Assembly (NCBI GenBank): GCA_016721765.1
Contig: JADKHO010000004.1
Location: forward strand, 124,001 to 188,000
DNA: 64,000 nt
Direction of reading: 5' to 3'
DNA from: Bacteroidota bacterium
Lineage (GTDB): Bacteria > Bacteroidota > Bacteroidia > UBA4408
The notes under the pieces are model-generated. The model was not told the DNA's origin. It did no database searches and saw only the letters and a list, made by a program, of their open reading frames with translations. Positions 15,594 to 24,464 of this stretch are shown piece by piece (the first letter of the stretch is position 1; every line of letters starts with the position of its first letter). The position numbers and the translations under genes were made by a program.

Positions 15594-18014
15594 ATGGAAC
15601 AAGAGCAAGTATCGGAAAAACAGGAATTTTCATTTGAATCGTTTAAGGAATCCGTTCTCAGTGATTTTAAAATTGCCAATGAGAGTCGCGAAGCCAGTTT
15701 AATGGGACGTCGTGAAGTACTTACAGGTAAAGCAAAATTTGGAATCTTTGGCGATGGGAAAGAAGTTGCTCAATTGGCCATGGCACGGGCATTTAAGCCA
15801 GGCGATTTTAGAGCGGGTTATTACCGCGATCAAACCTTCATGTTAGCCAGTGGCTTACTTAGCATCCAGGAATTCTTTGCTCAATTGTATGCCCATCCTG
15901 ATGCAAAAGCAGAACCCTCATCTGCCGGCCGCAGTATGAATGGACATTACAGTACCCGATTTTTGGATGAAAAAGGGAATTGGAAGGATTTAACCAAAAC
16001 AAAAAACTCATCGTCTGATATTTCCCCAACTGCCGGTCAAATGCCACGTTTATTAGGCATGGCGCAAGCTTCCTACTTTTTCCGAAATAACCCTGAATTG
16101 AGCTCTTCCGAATTTGAAAAATTTTCGGTGAAAGGAAACGAAATAGCTTTTGGAACCATTGGTGATGCTAGTACCTCAGAAGGACTATTTTGGGAAACTA
16201 TAAATGCAGCAGGTGTGTTGCAGGTTCCCATGATAATTTCAGTTTGGGATGACGGACACGGCATTTCTGTTCCTAAGAAATATCAAACTACCAAAGAAAG
16301 CATTTCCGAAATTTTAAAAGGATTTCAACGCGATGAAAATACTGCAGGTATTGAGATTCTTAAAGTAAAAGGCTGGAATTATCCTGCCCTAGTTGAAACC
16401 TACGAAAAAGCAGCAATACTTTGTCGCGACAAGCATATCCCTGTATTGATTCATGTGGAAGAAATGACTCAACCGCAAGGACACAGCACAAGTGGCTCGC
16501 ACGAACGCTACAAATCAAAAGAACGTTTGCAATGGGAAGTTGATTTTGATTGTATAAAAAAAATGCGCGAATGGATGATTTCATCTGCTATTGCAACAGA
16601 AGAAGAAATTCAAATTATTGAAGAGCAAAGTAAAAAAACTGCACGAGAAAGTAAAAACAAAGCTTGGGCTGATTTTAATAACCCTATCAAAGCTGAATTA
16701 ACTGCAGCTTTAGCTATGATAGAGGCTATTGCAAAAGTTAGCAATAATGCGGCTTTCATCACTAAAGTGAAAGAAGAATTGCAAGCAGTTATCGATCCGG
16801 TTAGAAGAGAAATTATTGAGCACAGCAAGCGTGTGTTGCGTATTGTTAGAAATGAAAATATTCCGGCAAAGGATGCGCTTATCAATTACTTGAGACAATC
16901 AAAAATTGATAACAGCGAACGCTATAACTCTTATCTTTTCAGCGAAAGCGAAACTTCCATTCAGCATATTTCACCTGCGCAGGTTGTATACAATGATGAA
17001 AAAATTGTGGACGGACGCGAAATTCTCAGAGATAATTTTGATGCGATTTTAGAAAAATATAAATCGGTAGTGATTTTTGGAGAAGATTCCGGTAAAATTG
17101 GCGGCGTAAATCAGGGGCTTGAAGGCTTACAAAAAAAATACGGAGAACTGCGTGTATTCGATACCGGAATACGGGAAGCTACCATACTAGGACAGGCAAT
17201 TGGCTTGGCTTTGCGCGGACTGCGCCCCATTGCCGAAATTCAATACCTTGATTACTTATTGTATGCTGTTCAGATTATGAGTGATGATTTGGCCACACTT
17301 CAATACCGAACAAAAGGTGGGCAAAAAGCACCGGTAATTATTCGCACACGAGGGCATCGTTTCGAAGGGATTTGGCACAGTGGTTCGCCTATGGGTATGA
17401 TCATTAATGCGCTCAGAGGAATGCATATTTGTGTACCGCGCAACATGACACAGGCGGCAGCATTTTACAATGCCTTGCTTACCGCAGATGAGCCTGCAAT
17501 TGTTATTGAGCCTTTGATGTGCTATCGAATGAAAGAAAAAATGCCGTCGAATGTAGGCGAATTTAAATTACAATTAGGTATACCGGAAATCCTTAAAGCC
17601 GGTGAAGATGTTACTGTTATTACCTACGGTTATAATTGTCACATTGCCGTCGATACAGCAAAAATGTTGCAGGAAGTCGGTATTTCCATTGAAGTAATAG
17701 ATGTGCAAACCTTATTGCCGTTTGATGTACACCATTCCATTGTGGAATCCATTAAAAAAACTAATCGTGTTATTTTCTTTGATGAAGATGTAAGTGGCGG
17801 TGCTACCGGATTTATGATGCAAAAAGTCCTCGAAGAACAAGGAGCGTATAAGTTTTTAGATGCTGAACCCAAAACACTTTCAGCAAAAGACCATCGTCCT
17901 CCTTATGGTTCGGATGGAAATTATTTTTCAAAACCAAGTGCCGACGACTTATTTGATATGGTGTATGCCTTAATTCAAGAAGCAAAACCGGGTGCCTTTA
18001 AAAACATTTACTAA
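15594..18014 (+). CDS. 2-oxoacid dehydrogenase E1 with alpha and beta subunits fused
   Basis: An 806-residue thiamine-diphosphate enzyme that decarboxylates a 2-oxoacid and passes the acyl group to lipoyl-E2. Residues 1 to about 450 are the alpha part, with IGDASTSEGLFWETINAAG and VWDDGHGISVP as the ThDP/Mg region. The usual Asn-Asn is Asp-Asp here, which I recall from Bacteroidota fused E1 proteins. Residues about 470-806 are the beta part (VIFGEDSGKIGGVNQGL, FDTGIREATILGQAIGLALR, DEDVSGGATGFMMQK). The fused form is common in Bacteroidota and usually annotated as branched-chain 2-oxoacid dehydrogenase; pyruvate remains possible. No E2 or E3 gene is in the window. Confidence 0.88.
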   Translation: MEQEQVSEKQEFSFESFKESVLSDFKIANESREASLMGRREVLTGKAKFGIFGDGKEVAQLAMARAFKPGDFRAGYYRDQTFMLASGLLSIQEFFAQLYAHPDAKAEPSSAGRSMNGHYSTRFLDEKGNWKDLTKTKNSSSDISPTAGQMPRLLGMAQASYFFRNNPELSSSEFEKFSVKGNEIAFGTIGDASTSEGLFWETINAAGVLQVPMIISVWDDGHGISVPKKYQTTKESISEILKGFQRDENTAGIEILKVKGWNYPALVETYEKAAILCRDKHIPVLIHVEEMTQPQGHSTSGSHERYKSKERLQWEVDFDCIKKMREWMISSAIATEEEIQIIEEQSKKTARESKNKAWADFNNPIKAELTAALAMIEAIAKVSNNAAFITKVKEELQAVIDPVRREIIEHSKRVLRIVRNENIPAKDALINYLRQSKIDNSERYNSYLFSESETSIQHISPAQVVYNDEKIVDGREILRDNFDAILEKYKSVVIFGEDSGKIGGVNQGLEGLQKKYGELRVFDTGIREATILGQAIGLALRGLRPIAEIQYLDYLLYAVQIMSDDLATLQYRTKGGQKAPVIIRTRGHRFEGIWHSGSPMGMIINALRGMHICVPRNMTQAAAFYNALLTADEPAIVIEPLMCYRMKEKMPSNVGEFKLQLGIPEILKAGEDVTVITYGYNCHIAVDTAKMLQEVGISIEVIDVQTLLPFDVHHSIVESIKKTNRVIFFDEDVSGGATGFMMQKVLEEQGAYKFLDAEPKTLSAKDHRPPYGSDGNYFSKPSADDLFDMVYALIQEAKPGAFKNIY

Positions 18015-18486
18015 GAAGTATTTTATCTGTTTTTAACCGCGGAGAATCGCAAAGAAGGCGCTAAGAACGCAGAGATAAATTTGTAAAGGATTTGATCTTT
18101 TCCATTAAGTACTGCCTTTAAAATACTTCGCAAACAAATCCGCTTAAATCATAACCATCAGCGTTATCCGCGTTCTATTTTTTAAGCTGATAAGAAGTAC
18201 GATTTTTTATTGATTTAATGCTAAATGCAAATAACGAGCCTTGCTACTCTTGTATTATAAAAGTCCAGCGTCCCAGCGCTCATGCGGTTTTACCACTTTT
18301 ATACTTTTTCAGGATTAATTTTCAAATGTGTATTTGCCAAATTGTAACGCAAAGAATCGCAAAGAAGGCGCAAAGCGCGCTGAGTGAACTTTAAATTTAT
18401 TGTAAAATATCTGCGCTCTCCGCGTCTCCTCTGCGTCCCCTGCGGTTAAACACCTACTACAATTATACTTTTGTATTCAAAGAATC
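18015..18486. repeat. Convergent intergenic region filled with interspersed repeat pieces
   Basis: No gene is visible between the converging E1 and relA genes. Three recognisable pieces belong to repeat families seen elsewhere in the window. At 18034-18075 a GC-rich element reads AACCGCGGAGAATCGCAAAG and onwards. At 18124-18180 an element has AAATCATAACCATCAGCG and CGCGTTCTATTTTTT. At 18345-18453 two copies of the GC-rich element face each other (TAACGCAAAGAATCGCAAAG; and TCTGCGTCCCCTGCGGTTAA as the inverse). The last pair could fold into an imperfect stem. I see no clean terminator. Confidence 0.6.
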
Positions 18487-20697
18487 TTAGTTCGAATCTA
18501 TCCGGGCAACCGTTAAAACCCCGTTTACCTTTTTAAGTTTTTTCATTAACTCAGTAAGGTGATTGGTATCGTTAACAAATACCATGATCGTGCCTTCAAA
18601 TATGCCATCATTGGTATCAAAACTGATGGAACGCATGTTTACGTTTAGTTCGTTTGAAATTATTTTAGTGATATTATTTACAATTCCCACAGCATCACTT
18701 CCCATAATTTTAATCCCGGCAAGGAAAGAAATTTTATCTGAATCGGTCCACTTCGCTTTTACAATACGATACGCGTAATTGCTCATTAATTGAATGGCGT
18801 TAGGGCAATTGGCACGGTGAATTTTTATACCTTCGTTAATGGTCACAAATCCAAACACATCATCCCCATTAATGGGATTGCAACAAGCGGCAAGTTTGTA
18901 ATCAATTTTTTGCAAGTCCTCCCCTATTACCAGCATGTTGTTGCTTCCACGCGCTTTGGTAATTAGTTCTTCGAATTCTTTGGCGTCCGATTTTTTGCTT
19001 GATTTTGCCTTGTGTTTTAAGGAACCATCTTCCTTTACAAAATCTTTAAGTAATTTTAAATTCACCGCACCAATTGCAATGCGGTAATACAAATCAAGAA
19101 TAGAAGGGGCTTTAAAAAAATCGACTAAAAGGTTAAGACTTTCATTATTTAAAGTCACTTTCATCGCATGCAATTTGCGTGTAAGTGTTTCTTTTCCGTC
19201 TGTTGCCAGCTTTCTCTTTTCTTCCTTAAGGGATGCTTTAATTTTAGATTTGGCACGTGCGGTAACCACAAAATGCAACCAATCTTCTTTTGGCTTTTGT
19301 TTCTGCGATGTAAGCACTTCCACCTGATCACCACTCTTAAGCGGATGACTTAATGGAACTAACCTATTTGATACTTTTGCACCAATACATTTTTCACCAA
19401 TGTGGGAATGAATTTCATACGCAAAATCCAATGCAGTTGAACCTGCCGGAAGCTTTATTAATGCACCCTTTGGAGTAAACACAAAAATTTCTTCGGCAAA
19501 TAAATTCAGTTTAAAATCATCAATAAAATCCATCGCATTGGTCTCCGGATTTTCGAGCATTTCGCGTACCTTGTTAATCCAGGCATCCAATGCATTTTCG
19601 GAAGCCGACTCTTTGTATTTCCAATGTGCAGCATAACCCATTTCAGCAATATCATCCATACGCTCTGTACGGATTTGCACTTCAACCCATTTACCTTCAA
19701 GTCCCATCACCGTGGTGTGGAGTGACTCGTAGCCATTTGCCTTGGGTGTCGAAATCCAATCGCGCAAACGATCCGGACTGGGATGATAATAATCGGTAAC
19801 AATAGAATACACCCGCCAACAATCCGATTTTTCTTGCTCAAGGGGTGTGCGAATAATAACCCGAATGGCAAAAATATCATACACCTCTTCAAATGGGATA
19901 TTCTGTTTCTTCATCTTTTGATAGATGGAAAAAATAGATTTGGAACGCCCTTTTATGTCAAAATTAAAACCTTGTTCGGTTAAGGTATTGATGATGGGAA
20001 GGCTGAATTTATTGATGTAGCGCGTTCTTTCCTTTTGAGTTTCTTGTAATTTTTGACTGATTAAATTGTAAGAATCGGGTTCGGTAAATTTCAAACCCAG
20101 GTCTTCCATTTCAGTCTTAATGGCATTTAAACCAAGTCGGTGTGCAAGTGGCGCATATAAATAAAGTGTTTCTGATGCAATTTTTATTTGCTTGTCGCGT
20201 GCCATGCTATCAAGGGTGCGCATGTTGTGCAAGCGGTCAGCAAGTTTGATTAATATTACACGAATGTCGTCACTTAAGGTGAGCAACATTTTTCTAAAAT
20301 TCTCGGCTTGCAAGGAAGAAGTTTGATCGAACACACCTGAAATTTTAGTGAGTCCATCAATAATTTTCATGATTTTCTCACCGAACATTCCTTTAATGTC
20401 TTCCAAAGAAATATCAGTATCCTCAACTGTATCGTGAAGTAATGCACAAACAATGGCAGTAGTTCCTAAACCAATTTCGCTCACAGCAATTTGCGCGACA
20501 GCAATTGGATGGTAGATATATGGTTCACCGGATTTTCGGCGCATGTCTTTGTGTGCATCCACAGCAAGTTCAAATGCTTTACGAATAATTACCTTATCCC
20601 CTTTCTCCATGCGGGATGCATTGGATTTTAATAAGGTACGGTAACGTTTTAAAATTTCCTTTTTTTCGGCTACGAGATCTATTGTTGGGGTATCCAT
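18487..20697 (-). CDS. Bifunctional (p)ppGpp synthetase/hydrolase, RelA/SpoT family
   Basis: A 736-residue stringent-response enzyme that makes and degrades (p)ppGpp. The order is HD hydrolase (GEPYIYHP at 67-74 region, HDTVEDTD at 88-95, LADRLHNMRTL), synthetase (GRSKSIFSIYQKMKK, YDIFAIRV, STPKANGYESLHTTV), TGS domain (VFTPKGALIKLPAGSTALDF), a conserved CC segment (LAACCNPINGDDVFGFVT) and a C-terminal ACT domain. The hydrolase HD and ED motifs are intact, so both activities are expected, as for Rel in Bacteroidota. A possible -7 element TAGCTTCG lies on the minus strand at 20736-20729. It is flanked by repeats downstream and the ORF6N gene upstream. Confidence 0.93.
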   Translation of the reverse strand: MDTPTIDLVAEKKEILKRYRTLLKSNASRMEKGDKVIIRKAFELAVDAHKDMRRKSGEPYIYHPIAVAQIAVSEIGLGTTAIVCALLHDTVEDTDISLEDIKGMFGEKIMKIIDGLTKISGVFDQTSSLQAENFRKMLLTLSDDIRVILIKLADRLHNMRTLDSMARDKQIKIASETLYLYAPLAHRLGLNAIKTEMEDLGLKFTEPDSYNLISQKLQETQKERTRYINKFSLPIINTLTEQGFNFDIKGRSKSIFSIYQKMKKQNIPFEEVYDIFAIRVIIRTPLEQEKSDCWRVYSIVTDYYHPSPDRLRDWISTPKANGYESLHTTVMGLEGKWVEVQIRTERMDDIAEMGYAAHWKYKESASENALDAWINKVREMLENPETNAMDFIDDFKLNLFAEEIFVFTPKGALIKLPAGSTALDFAYEIHSHIGEKCIGAKVSNRLVPLSHPLKSGDQVEVLTSQKQKPKEDWLHFVVTARAKSKIKASLKEEKRKLATDGKETLTRKLHAMKVTLNNESLNLLVDFFKAPSILDLYYRIAIGAVNLKLLKDFVKEDGSLKHKAKSSKKSDAKEFEELITKARGSNNMLVIGEDLQKIDYKLAACCNPINGDDVFGFVTINEGIKIHRANCPNAIQLMSNYAYRIVKAKWTDSDKISFLAGIKIMGSDAVGIVNNITKIISNELNVNMRSISFDTNDGIFEGTIMVFVNDTNHLTELMKKLKKVNGVLTVARIDSN

Positions 20698-20755
20698 CAG
20701 TTGGATTGCGTGTTTTTAGTTCAGGTTACGAAGCTAAAAAAAATTGCGCTTTTGT

Positions 20756-21280
20756 TTAAGGTTTAAAACCGATTCTTTTACGGGGAGGTTGTGGTGGATT
20801 TAATAATTGCTTTAAGGCTTCAAAAATAAGGTGAATGTCTTCTTCGTTTTTGTTTGTTTTGCTTTCTAATTGTTCCAGCTTTAGTAACACATCTTTATGC
20901 GTAGAAAGAATTTCGCGCATCTTTGTAAAAAGCCGTATAATCCGAATGTTTACTTCAATAGCTTGTTTGCTGTTTAAAACACTTGATAACATGGCAACAC
21001 CTTGTTCAGTAAAACAAAATGGTGCATGACGAAGTCCCATTTTATCAGAAAAATTGGAGGACGCAAATTGTGACCTCCAATTGTCAAATTCCTCCTTGCT
21101 CATCTCAAACATGAAATCTTCAGGGAAACGCTCTATATTTCTTCTTACAGCTTCTTTTAGTCTTTTGGTTTCAATACCATACAACTCTCCAAGATCACGG
21201 TCAAGCATCACTTTTTGCCCACGCATTAAGTATATTTTGGTGAGAATAATTTCGTCTGGGAGTGATAAATTTTTGCTCAA
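20756..21280 (-). CDS. ORF6N domain protein
   Basis: A 174-residue protein. Its N-terminal 100 residues form an ORF6N domain (LTKIYLMRGQKVMLDRDLGE, LYGIETKRLKEAVRRN, FPEDFMFEM, then FCFTEQGVAMLSSVL), a presumed DNA-binding module of phage and mobile-element proteins that is often a lone chromosomal gene in Bacteroidota. Residues 105-155 are helical, probably a coiled coil, and the tail is basic and Pro-rich (NPPQPPRKRIGF). The start is TTG at 21280; the open frame upstream has no ATG before a stop, and the family N-terminus fits this position. No other phage gene is nearby. Role unknown. Confidence 0.82.
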   Translation of the reverse strand: MSKNLSLPDEIILTKIYLMRGQKVMLDRDLGELYGIETKRLKEAVRRNIERFPEDFMFEMSKEEFDNWRSQFASSNFSDKMGLRHAPFCFTEQGVAMLSSVLNSKQAIEVNIRIIRLFTKMREILSTHKDVLLKLEQLESKTNKNEEDIHLIFEALKQLLNPPQPPRKRIGFKP

Positions 21281-21335
21281 ATTAACAATAATGAAAAAGT
21301 AATACGCTCAATTTTTATTGCCTAACAGGAACAAT

Positions 21336-22691
21336 TTATTTACAATACTCATCCGCCACTGCAATCCCTTTCGAAATTATATCCAAACCTTCATCCATTT
21401 CGGCTTTTGTAATACAGAGAGGTGGTGCAGTAAAAATGTAATTCCATCGCACGAAAGTGAATAAACCTAGCTCCGTTAATTTAGCCGCTACTTTATTCAT
21501 AATTTCCATTTCGGCTGGACCTGCATTCCAGGGAGCCATTGGTTCTTTGGTTTTACGATTTTTAACTAATTCTATACATCCTAATAATCCGGTATTTCTA
21601 TAATCACCAATGCTAGGATGTTTTTGTTTCAATTTCTCCACTTCCGCATCCATGTATCGTCCCATGTTGGCTGCATTTTCAATCAGGTTTTCGTCTTCGT
21701 AAATTTTCAAGACTTCTACTGCAGCAGCGCAAGCCACCACATGCGCTGAATAAGTTAATCCCAATGGAAGTGGTTTGTCGTTGAAGGCGCTAATTATTTC
21801 TTCCTTGATAATCATCCCGCCAAGGGGAATATAGCCACAAGTAAGGCCTTTGGCAAAGCACATAATATCGGGTACCACCCCATGATGATCCACCCCAAAC
21901 CATTTACCGGTACGGCCAAAACCACTCATAACCTCATCACAAATTAATAAGATGCCATATTTATCGGCAATTTCACGCACCCTTTTCCAATAGCCAACAG
22001 GATACTTAATACATCCACTAGAACCGCTTTCGCCTTCCATTAAAATGGCAGCAACTGTTTGCGGCCCTTCATATTTAATTACACGCTCCATGTGATTGGC
22101 GGCATTTTCGGCGCACTCTTCAGGTGTTTCACTGTTCCATGGGCAGCGGTAAAAAAATGGATTTTCAACATGAATAAAATTTCCGGGTTGTTGTGCGTCA
22201 TGCGGAAGTTTGCGCGGGTCGCCGCCCACCGCCATTGCACCATATGATGCACCATGATAGCTTTGGTAAAGCGAAACAATTTTATGGCGTCCGGTATAAA
22301 GTCGGGCAAATTTTACTGCATTCTCAATGGCTTCGGCACCGGCATTGGTGAAAAAAGTTTTTTTCAAAGAGCCCGGAGTTATCTCGGCTAATTTTTTCCC
22401 CAACAATCCACGTGCTTCCGAAACCATTCCAGGATGTACAAAACTCAGCTCTTGCATTTGGCGCGTTACGGCTTCCGTTACCCGTTGATGCCCATGCCCA
22501 ATGTTCATGTTCATGAGTTGAGACGAAAAATCAATTATCTTTTTTCCGCTTCGGTCGTAAATGTAAACACCCTTTGCAGACTTAATATTTAAAGGATTTA
22601 ACCCGGCTTGTTTGCTCCAGGAAAATATGGTGTAATCGAGGTTGTTTTTTAGAATTTCTTCTTTTTCGGAGATTGATAATGTCGCTTCCAT
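21336..22691 (-). CDS. Class III PLP-dependent aminotransferase (beta-alanine/omega-amino acid type)
   Basis: A 451-residue fold-type I aminotransferase. Visible are the Gly-rich cofactor loop FFTNAGAEAIENAVKFARL, LLICDEVMSGFGRTGKWF with the PLP-contacting Asp, and the Schiff-base lysine in CFAKGLTCGYIPLGG. It lies downstream of the CoA-acylating semialdehyde dehydrogenase on the same strand, 102 bp apart, with a repeat in the gap. The pairing fits beta-alanine to malonate semialdehyde to acetyl-CoA, the end of reductive pyrimidine catabolism. The dihydropyrimidinase gene further on supports that reading. Substrate (beta-alanine, GABA or another omega-amino acid) cannot be fixed from sequence alone. 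Confidence 0.85.
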   Translation of the reverse strand: MEATLSISEKEEILKNNLDYTIFSWSKQAGLNPLNIKSAKGVYIYDRSGKKIIDFSSQLMNMNIGHGHQRVTEAVTRQMQELSFVHPGMVSEARGLLGKKLAEITPGSLKKTFFTNAGAEAIENAVKFARLYTGRHKIVSLYQSYHGASYGAMAVGGDPRKLPHDAQQPGNFIHVENPFFYRCPWNSETPEECAENAANHMERVIKYEGPQTVAAILMEGESGSSGCIKYPVGYWKRVREIADKYGILLICDEVMSGFGRTGKWFGVDHHGVVPDIMCFAKGLTCGYIPLGGMIIKEEIISAFNDKPLPLGLTYSAHVVACAAAVEVLKIYEDENLIENAANMGRYMDAEVEKLKQKHPSIGDYRNTGLLGCIELVKNRKTKEPMAPWNAGPAEMEIMNKVAAKLTELGLFTFVRWNYIFTAPPLCITKAEMDEGLDIISKGIAVADEYCK

Positions 22692-22793
22692 AGTTAGATT
22701 TAGTATTGAACGCAGATTATTAAGATGATTAGGATTTTTTATGATTTAAATCTGCGTAGATCATAACCATCATAAAAAATCAGCGTGCTATTT
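22692..22793 (-). repeat. Intergenic repeat element between mmsA and the aminotransferase
   Basis: On the minus strand the gap reads with GCTGATTTTTTATGATGGTT, then ACGCAGATTTAAATCATAA, then TAATCATCTTAATAATCTGC, and ends GTTCAATACTAAATCTAACT before the ATG. The same phrase (AATCATCTTAA, then ATAATCAGCGTTC) precedes the cytosine deaminase ATG at 33770 in the same sense relative to the gene. A third copy is at 18124-18180. Confidence 0.7.
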
Positions 22794-24269
22794 TTAACTC
22801 ATCCAATTGGTTTTAGATTCCGGATTCCATTTAGTGGTAATTTTTTTCAATTTGGTCCAGAATTCAATGGAGCTTTTTCCGGTGATGTCGCCTACTCCAA
22901 ATTTACTTTCATTCCAACCACCAAAAGAAAAAGGTTCACGGGGAACAGGAACGCCAATGTTTACGCCAATCATACCGGCACTTGCATTTTCCATTACGTA
23001 ACGTGCTGTTCCTCCACTTTGAGTGAATACAGCAGCTGCATTTCCATACGGATTAGCATTTTCAATGGCTAAAGCTTCATCAATATCTTTTGCACGGATT
23101 ATAGAAATTACCGGTCCAAAAATTTCTTCTTTGGCTACACTCATATCCGGCTTAACAAAATCGATTACCGTTGGTCCAACATAAAATCCTCCTTCTTTGC
23201 CTTTCACAACTGTCTTTCTTCCATCCACCAAAATTTTTGCACCTTGCGCTTCGGCTTCATCAATGTATTTTTCGATGCGCTCTTTGGCTGCTTTAGAAAT
23301 TACCGAACCTAGGTTAACGCCTGGAATAACTTTTTTAGCATCCTCACAAATTTGATTGATGATGTGGTCTACCGGTCCAACAGCAACCATCGCAGAAGCT
23401 GCCATACAACGTTGTCCGGCACATCCGCTCATACTTGCAGTTACGTTACTTGCGGTCATTGCAGTATGTGCATCGGGCATAACAATTAAATGGTTTTTTG
23501 CACCACCCAAAGCAAGCGCGCGTTTAAAATTGGACGTAGAGCGGGCATAAACTAGTTTAGCAACTTTAGTAGAACCCACAAATGAAACGGCATCAATTCC
23601 GGGATGATCACAAATGGCTTCCACAATTTCTCTATCGCCATTTACAATATTCAACACCCCATCCGGAAGACCTGCTTCTTTGAGCAATTCAGCTAATCGA
23701 ATACAGCTTAATGGAACTATTTCTGATGGTTTTAATATCATGGCATTTCCTAAAGCAATTGCATTTGGAATAGTCCAATTGGGAACCATGTTTGGAAAAT
23801 TGAAAGGAGCAATACATGCAACAACTCCTAGTGGAAAATGCTCCACACGGCATTCAACCCCTTTGCTTACTTCAAGCAATTCACCTGAAATTAATTGTGG
23901 TAAAGAGCAGGCAAACTCAGTTAATTCAACACTTTTATCCACTTCGGCATAGGCCTCATCCTTGGTTTTCCCGTTTTCGATGTGCACCAATTCCGCTAAT
24001 TCATCGCGGTGCCTTTCTAATAAGGTTTTATATTTAAAAAATACTTGAACGCGTTCTTTAATGGGCACTTTACTCCAGGTAGCGAATGCTAATTTTGCAT
24101 TTTCAACTGCCTTATCCAAATCGCTTTGGTTGCTCATTACTACTGTAGATATTACTGTTCCATCAAGTGGACTTAACACTTCCATAGTGCGGGTTGAAGA
24201 AGAATTTACAGACTTACCGCCAACATAATTTTTTACTTCAGGGTATTTTAATTTTATCGTTTCCATCAT
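22794..24269 (-). CDS. mmsA: CoA-acylating methylmalonate/malonate-semialdehyde dehydrogenase
   Basis: A 491-residue aldehyde dehydrogenase of the MMSDH subgroup. It oxidises (methyl)malonate semialdehyde with decarboxylation and transfers the product to CoA. The catalytic Cys lies in GCAGQRCMAAS near residue 285. IAPFNFPNMVPNW near residues 152-164 is the subgroup's NAD-binding region. GVPVPREPFSFGGW near residue 455 is the typical MMSDH C-terminal signature. It starts at either of two adjacent Met codons (24269 or 24266). It heads a likely operon with the aminotransferase. Valine/inositol catabolism is the alternative role. Confidence 0.92.
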   Translation of the reverse strand: MMETIKLKYPEVKNYVGGKSVNSSSTRTMEVLSPLDGTVISTVVMSNQSDLDKAVENAKLAFATWSKVPIKERVQVFFKYKTLLERHRDELAELVHIENGKTKDEAYAEVDKSVELTEFACSLPQLISGELLEVSKGVECRVEHFPLGVVACIAPFNFPNMVPNWTIPNAIALGNAMILKPSEIVPLSCIRLAELLKEAGLPDGVLNIVNGDREIVEAICDHPGIDAVSFVGSTKVAKLVYARSTSNFKRALALGGAKNHLIVMPDAHTAMTASNVTASMSGCAGQRCMAASAMVAVGPVDHIINQICEDAKKVIPGVNLGSVISKAAKERIEKYIDEAEAQGAKILVDGRKTVVKGKEGGFYVGPTVIDFVKPDMSVAKEEIFGPVISIIRAKDIDEALAIENANPYGNAAAVFTQSGGTARYVMENASAGMIGVNIGVPVPREPFSFGGWNESKFGVGDITGKSSIEFWTKLKKITTKWNPESKTNWMS

Positions 24270-24374
24270 TTATTTTTTAGTAAAATCACTAATTACAAAC
24301 TTAGCGCTTGTTTTGTTGAATGACAAGTATTTGTTGGGATATTTTAAACCCCAAATAAATTTGCATTGCAAACT

Positions 24375-24402
24375 TATTGTCCCCCGCCGGCAGGGGACAA
24401 TA
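24375..24402. promoter_or_regulatory. GC-rich perfect palindrome in the divergent mmsA/vWA promoter region
   Basis: TATTGTCCCC and GGGGACAATA form perfect 10-bp arms around CGCCGGCA, whose core GCCGGC is itself palindromic. It is strongly GC-rich in AT-rich surroundings and lies 105 bp from mmsA and 62 bp from the vWA gene. It could be an operator, a cruciform or a copy of a dispersed repeat. No T tract follows, so a terminator is less likely. Confidence 0.55.
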
Positions 24403-24464
24403 CGAAATGAACTTAATTTAATTTTAGTTGTTTAAACAATGTTTGGTAACTTTATCGTCCCCAA

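Noticed and set aside
20756..21280. Prophage remnant
   Set aside because: ORF6N genes occur alone in Bacteroidota; no integrase, structural or lysis gene adjoins it.
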